From Bacteroides sp. (GTDB taxonomy: Bacteria; Bacteroidota; Bacteroidia; Bacteroidales; Bacteroidaceae), in the NCBI GenBank assembly GCA_017471925.1, contig JAFURM010000039.1, positions 1 through 36,796 of the forward strand: a stretch of 36,796 bases of DNA. The letters are read 5' to 3'. The translations under genes and the position numbers were made by a program. Below the pieces are notes generated by a model. It was not told the origin of the DNA. It saw only the letters and a list, made by a program, of their open reading frames with translations, and searched no databases. Below are positions 34,401 through 36,796 of this stretch, in pieces. Positions within the stretch are counted from its first letter, which is position 1; every line of letters starts with the position of its first letter.

Positions 34401-34578
34401 CCACCGTGACATTGGCTCCGATGACTGTCTCGCCTGTCGTGTCATAAACGACACCGCGCACCGTGCGGTTCTGCGCCGATAGCGGCAAGGCCATCAGGAG
34501 GCAAAGAAGCGCAATCATCAACGACTTGCCACAGGCAAATGCACTTCTTGCTATATTGTTAGAATTATATTGTTCCAT
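31402..34578 (-). CDS. SusC/RagA-family TonB-dependent transporter
   Basis: The 1058-aa outer-membrane importer. Signal peptide with a charged N-terminal extension and cut after LSAQ-type site near residue 35; a carboxypeptidase-regulatory-like domain (about 38-107: RGVVYDTTGETVIGANV, ITDIDGKFQI); a TonB-box-type segment EEVVVVGYGTQKK (115-127); the plug (NMLSGKIPGVRI, DIRGMGEPLIVVDGIPR, SVLKDASAAIYGVRAANGV); and a 22-strand type barrel ending in a terminal phenylalanine (NIGATLKF). There is no N-terminal STN domain, so it does not look like a direct sensor for an ECF anti-sigma system. It sits second in the PUL transcript, after a hairpin. Confidence 0.97.
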   Translation of the reverse strand: MEQYNSNNIARSAFACGKSLMIALLCLLMALPLSAQNRTVRGVVYDTTGETVIGANVTVVGTSRGTITDIDGKFQIEASAKDKLKITFIGYADAIVSAAKTDLKVTLEEDNTTLEEVVVVGYGTQKKATLTGAVSAVTSKEIAVTKNENVVNMLSGKIPGVRITQRSAQPGEYDNAIDIRGMGEPLIVVDGIPRDKGYFSRMDANEIESVSVLKDASAAIYGVRAANGVILVTSKRGDNTGGKFDITFSANYGWQNFLYIPETATATDHMLLMNEKTWNRFNENYAVRSDPAYRWDQILGYSSTGNRGTNWTDELFDSNVPQEQYNVSMNGGSEKIQYFFNIGYMKQNGSYKSGSLNYKRWNFRSNIDAQITKRLKASVQLSGYIDEKNQPFTDIWAVYKKAWTYKPTAIAYVNGDHSLPAYTTEFLESDNPVAVINSDLTGYRREKGNNFNGSLALTYDIPGVKGLSAKAFYSYDYAASNNTEYKRAYNLYSANADGTLASYARNSDSYLKRTTNPSYNTMMQLSLNYANKFGDHNVGAFVLFEEQYSNWDSFYAQRVMNLSGEYLIYGEDEEQVGSMYGAGDKTRQSILGRLNYDWKGRYMVDFTFRYDGSSSYPSNGRWGFFPGVSAGWRISEEDFMKELVPFMTNLKLRASYGEMGDDGTATTYPETAVAYEINKDKIGYYYNGAYVTGVAATAVPNPDKTWYTSKTYNLGLDFDLWNGKLSGTFELFKRKRVGLLERAQATVPDIVGATLPQENIEKDQTFGWEVSLGHRNRVLDIDYWVNAQVSATKNRWDFHLDSPAGNSMANWYRTNVSGRNKDIWFAYEEGGRFSNWEQIRYHGTTGSNYGQGTLPGDYWYEDWNGDGIVNDNDRHPVASFNLPVFNYGITLGAAWRGVDLSMNWQGSAGVYNSYDEVFTEVGPFNGGAALDIYKDRWHTVSITDDPWNPNTEWVSGLYPATGHSFNTGSTGIKNSSYLRLKTLELGYTLPKQWVSKAGIKNLRVYVNAYNLLTITGLDNIDPERPGAQGSANSGNADSSLFYRYPVNRTFNIGATLKF

Positions 34579-34617
34579 GTTTAGATTTTCTGTTGATTAA
34601 AAATCTGATAGATGTAT

Positions 34618-34662
34618 AAGAGGTGTGCCAACCGCGATTGTACACACTTGGCACAACCTCTT
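34618..34662 (-). terminator. Hairpin between the 586-aa lipoprotein gene and susC
   Basis: AAGAGGTGTGCCAA (34618-34631) pairs with TTGGCACAACCTCTT (34648-34662) with one bulged base. It lies in the 116-bp gap before susC. On the minus strand only a moderate T tract (ATTTTT) follows after 16 bases, while on the + strand the stem is followed directly by TTTTATTTT. It resembles the hairpin at 26913-26962. No TAnnTTTG box is seen between it and susC. Confidence 0.6.
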
Positions 34663-34694
34663 TTATTTTGAATTCGTTTTCCGACAGGAAGAGA

Positions 34695-36455
34695 TTAGTC
34701 TTTCTTCGGAGCCGGCATCTTAGCCTCAGCCGGAGCAAGACGACGGTTGAAGAAGGCCAGGACGAACTTATCATCGCCAGAAACCAAAGTCTTCACGCCG
34801 TAAGCATATTCAAAGGCTGCAACGATAGCCATACGCAAGCCATAGCCAGTATAGGTATCGGGCAGAGAGATTACACCGGTCTTCTCATCAATAGTCACAT
34901 TCCAAGAAGCCACATTGCTGTAGAAGCCAACAGGATCGTTTACATAGTCATTGGGTTGTCCCATCCAGAAGTCATAGCCATAGCCCTCACCTGCGGAATA
35001 TTCCTTACCGTTTTCATCAATGTACTTGCCATCGGTAGCCACCGTTTCGGGAACATAGATAGCAAAGCCACGATAGAACCAGAAGATACCACGGCCCTTG
35101 CCTACATACTTCTTGCCTTCGTCAGTGAGCTCCAGACGACCGTCATTATTGAAGATAAGCAAATCATCACCGTTGCTTACAGAAGCGCTAGCCCATACAT
35201 CGAAGAACTTATCCTGATTGTTGTGGATAATCGGGAATTCAGTCGTAAAGTTCTGGAAAGCAGCCTGAATGTCAATAGTCTGTGCACCCATTTGGAGATA
35301 CTTCTCACGGCCACCCCATTCACACTCTGAACCGCCTGTAAACATGGTGAAGTCTACATCAGCCAAAGCATCGGAAATCTTCACATAAATCTTAGCCTTA
35401 GTTACATTGTCAGCAACGACATAAACCAAGAAACCGGGTTGTTCAGCATTGTCATTGAAGCTGGTGCCTGGGTTAGCATAGAAGTCCCAAGAACCGTCAG
35501 CGGCCAAGCTCTTGTCGAGGAGTTCCCACTTTTCCTGAGCCTTACCACCGGGCTGTTCGGCATGGGGAGCAACCTGGAACTGTGCATTTTCAGGGAATTG
35601 ATCGAAAAGATCCTTGAAGTTCATCGGAGAGAGGAGCTTCAGACCGTCGATAGTCATAGAGCAGAAACCATTAGCGTCGACTTCTGTGGGCTGGTATTCG
35701 GCCTTGATAGCATAGTCACCAATCTTTTCTGACTCAAAATAGAAGTCTTCAGCAACCTCTACAGTAAAGTAGTTGGAGGTAATCACTGTACCGCTGCAGT
35801 TTACTTGCAGTGCTACAGCGTAACTTGCACCTGCTACAGCCTTAATACCCTTCAAAGGTACTGAAAGATAACCTTCACTTTCTGTCACGTCACCGGCAAT
35901 AACAAACTCGTTGTTGCTGCCAACACTGCGAGTCTTCAATTCAACAACGTCTACAATTGAGAAAGAAGCCTTGCTCAAATCAGAGATAGCAGGTCTGGCC
36001 AAGAATTTAACGGTGGCACCTTCGTTGCCTACGATTACTTTACCGTCGGCATATTCAGGAACATAAACGAGAGAGTTTACAGTGGCACCTGTAGGAATAG
36101 TATATGATGTACCATCTACAGTGATAGTGAAAGAACCTTCACCCTGCTCTACAGTTACAGCAGAACCACCAGCAGTAGAACCACCGGTAGAAGCCTTGAC
36201 ATTAGTATCAATAACGATAGTGGTACCATCACTCAGTTTCAATGTCCATACACCATCTTTGTTTTCTGCACTTACAACAGAAGAACCTGTCGTCAGTGCC
36301 TTGCCCAACTGATCTTTCAGATCGGCATAAGCGCCTTCGAGTACGGCAACTCGGCTTTCGAGTTCGTCAGTGTCATCACCACAAGCGGTGAACGTTCCAG
36401 TAGAAAGAACCAACGCGGCTCCGCAAAGGAGCACATTCCAAAATTGTTTGTTCAT
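34695..36455 (-). CDS. Coiled-coil surface lipoprotein, putative glycan-binding protein
   Basis: A 586-aa lipoprotein with lipobox FTAC (C25) followed by GDDTDE. Residues about 29-56 form a short coiled coil (ELESRVAVLEGAYADLKDQL), as in proteins named DUF4988 or 'PL29 lyase N-terminal domain'. The following beta-hairpin DGVWTLKLSDGTTIVI and the glycine/serine/threonine linker lead into several strand-rich domains (residues about 100-580). No catalytic motif is recognised. The C-terminus is Ala/Pro/Lys-rich (RRLAPAEAKMPAPKKD). It is the promoter-proximal gene of the PUL, ahead of susC, where a binding protein is unusual. The coiled coil could hold it away from the membrane or drive oligomerisation. 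Function unproven. Confidence 0.65.
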   Translation of the reverse strand: MNKQFWNVLLCGAALVLSTGTFTACGDDTDELESRVAVLEGAYADLKDQLGKALTTGSSVVSAENKDGVWTLKLSDGTTIVIDTNVKASTGGSTAGGSAVTVEQGEGSFTITVDGTSYTIPTGATVNSLVYVPEYADGKVIVGNEGATVKFLARPAISDLSKASFSIVDVVELKTRSVGSNNEFVIAGDVTESEGYLSVPLKGIKAVAGASYAVALQVNCSGTVITSNYFTVEVAEDFYFESEKIGDYAIKAEYQPTEVDANGFCSMTIDGLKLLSPMNFKDLFDQFPENAQFQVAPHAEQPGGKAQEKWELLDKSLAADGSWDFYANPGTSFNDNAEQPGFLVYVVADNVTKAKIYVKISDALADVDFTMFTGGSECEWGGREKYLQMGAQTIDIQAAFQNFTTEFPIIHNNQDKFFDVWASASVSNGDDLLIFNNDGRLELTDEGKKYVGKGRGIFWFYRGFAIYVPETVATDGKYIDENGKEYSAGEGYGYDFWMGQPNDYVNDPVGFYSNVASWNVTIDEKTGVISLPDTYTGYGLRMAIVAAFEYAYGVKTLVSGDDKFVLAFFNRRLAPAEAKMPAPKKD

Positions 36456-36536
36456 AATATAAATAAAAGTTAGGAATTATACTTTGGCCGCCTTTGGAGA
36501 GCGACCGTTAATTATCTCTGTTCATAAAGAACGGGG

Positions 36537-36544
36537 CAAAAGTA
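36537..36544 (-). promoter_or_regulatory. Candidate PUL promoter (-7 element)
   Basis: The minus strand reads TACTTTTG (TAnnTTTG), 81 bases upstream of the ATG at 36455. The -33 box is poor (TTAA-like), which fits a promoter that needs an activator. A 5' leader of about 70 bases would follow. The 341-bp region to the window edge contains no credible gene; it holds this box, the hairpin at 36604-36625 and the 23-bp array. Confidence 0.5.
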
Positions 36545-36603
36545 TCGCTTTTATATTAATGAATAGCTTAAAATTAGCTTAATTAAGCCATTATTTTTTC
36601 ATT

Positions 36604-36625
36604 AAACGCCTGAGAAAGGGCGTTT
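36604..36625. terminator. Short GC-rich hairpin upstream of the PUL promoter
   Basis: AAACGCC (36604-36610) pairs with GGCGTTT (36619-36625) around an 8-base loop. On the + strand it runs into TTTTT; on the minus strand it is followed by AATGAAAAAATAA. It could end a transcript entering from either side, and separates the PUL promoter from the repeat array. Confidence 0.5.
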
Positions 36626-36689
36626 TTAACATTTTGAGAGGCAGATTTATTTGGTTCTTCTGCAATTTAGTTGAAAAAGGCAAAGTACT

Positions 36690-36781
36690 TACTTGGCCAA
36701 CGCAGTATATATCCGTTAGCACTTGAAGTATATATTACCTGACCGATGAAGTATATATTACTTGGCCGATGAAGTATATCT
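36690..36781. repeat. 23-bp-period tandem array (AGTATATAT units)
   Basis: AGTATATAT occurs at 36704, 36727 and 36750, and AGTATATCT at 36773: exactly 23 bp apart each time. The 14 bases between are partly conserved (TACYTGRCCGATGA at 36736 and 36759, TACTTGGCCAACGC at 36690, CCGTTAGCACTTGA at 36713). The array may continue beyond the window edge. It lies about 150 bp upstream of the candidate PUL promoter. Confidence 0.85.
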
Positions 36782-36796
36782 GCTCGAAAATGAGAA

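Noticed and set aside
36690-36781. CRISPR array in the 23-bp repeats
   Set aside because: The 14-bp linkers are themselves partly conserved and too short to be spacers; no cas genes are present.

Overview
The window is from a Bacteroidales chromosome, most likely Bacteroides or a close relative. The evidence is the TAnnTTTG-type -7 promoter elements, a SusC/SusD pair followed by glycoside hydrolase lipoproteins, a Bacteroidetes-type bamA with two ompH/skp genes, and lipoboxes with acidic residues after the cysteine. The species cannot be fixed from the sequence alone.

Layout. (1) 1-1042: a decayed large serine recombinase on the + strand, broken by three frameshifts. It runs into a minus-strand tRNA unit (promoter, tRNA-Gly(GCC), tRNA-Leu(TAA), terminator), so this looks like the scar of an integrated element. 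(2) 1197-6219, minus strand: housekeeping genes for an aldo/keto reductase, argH, an SRPBCC protein, pyrE, recX and prmC. (3) 6269-15435, plus strand: ribD, a DUF6242 lipoprotein, then an envelope block (uppS, bamA, ompH, ompH), then murI and proB. (4) 15436-15585: a convergent intergenic region with a proB hairpin and a 98-bp inverted repeat built from 22-bp tandem units. (5) 15586-36455, minus strand: a complete-looking polysaccharide utilization locus (PUL). (6) 36456-36796: the promoter region of the first PUL gene, a small hairpin, and a 23-bp-period tandem array that reaches the window edge.

The PUL, in transcription order (right to left): a 586-aa coiled-coil lipoprotein, SusC, SusD, a DUF3823 lipoprotein, a GH99-like (GH71/99) lipoprotein, a GH38 alpha-mannosidase, a 419-aa lipoprotein of unknown family, a GH43, a CBM6-GH43, an SGNH esterase, a GH92 alpha-mannosidase and another GH43. 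Four hairpins, two of them related in sequence, separate the binding/transport genes from each other and from the enzyme genes. No HTCS, ECF sigma/anti-sigma or SusR-type regulator lies in the window. Three families of alpha-mannoside enzymes together with three GH43 enzymes and an esterase suggest an acylated alpha-mannan carrying xylose or arabinose side chains, for example a fungal (glucurono)xylomannan. That substrate is an inference.

The best leads for novelty are the 419-aa lipoprotein (probable TIM barrel, possibly an undescribed glycoside hydrolase), the enzyme combination, the exact-period repeat arrays on both sides of the PUL, and the hairpin punctuation within it.
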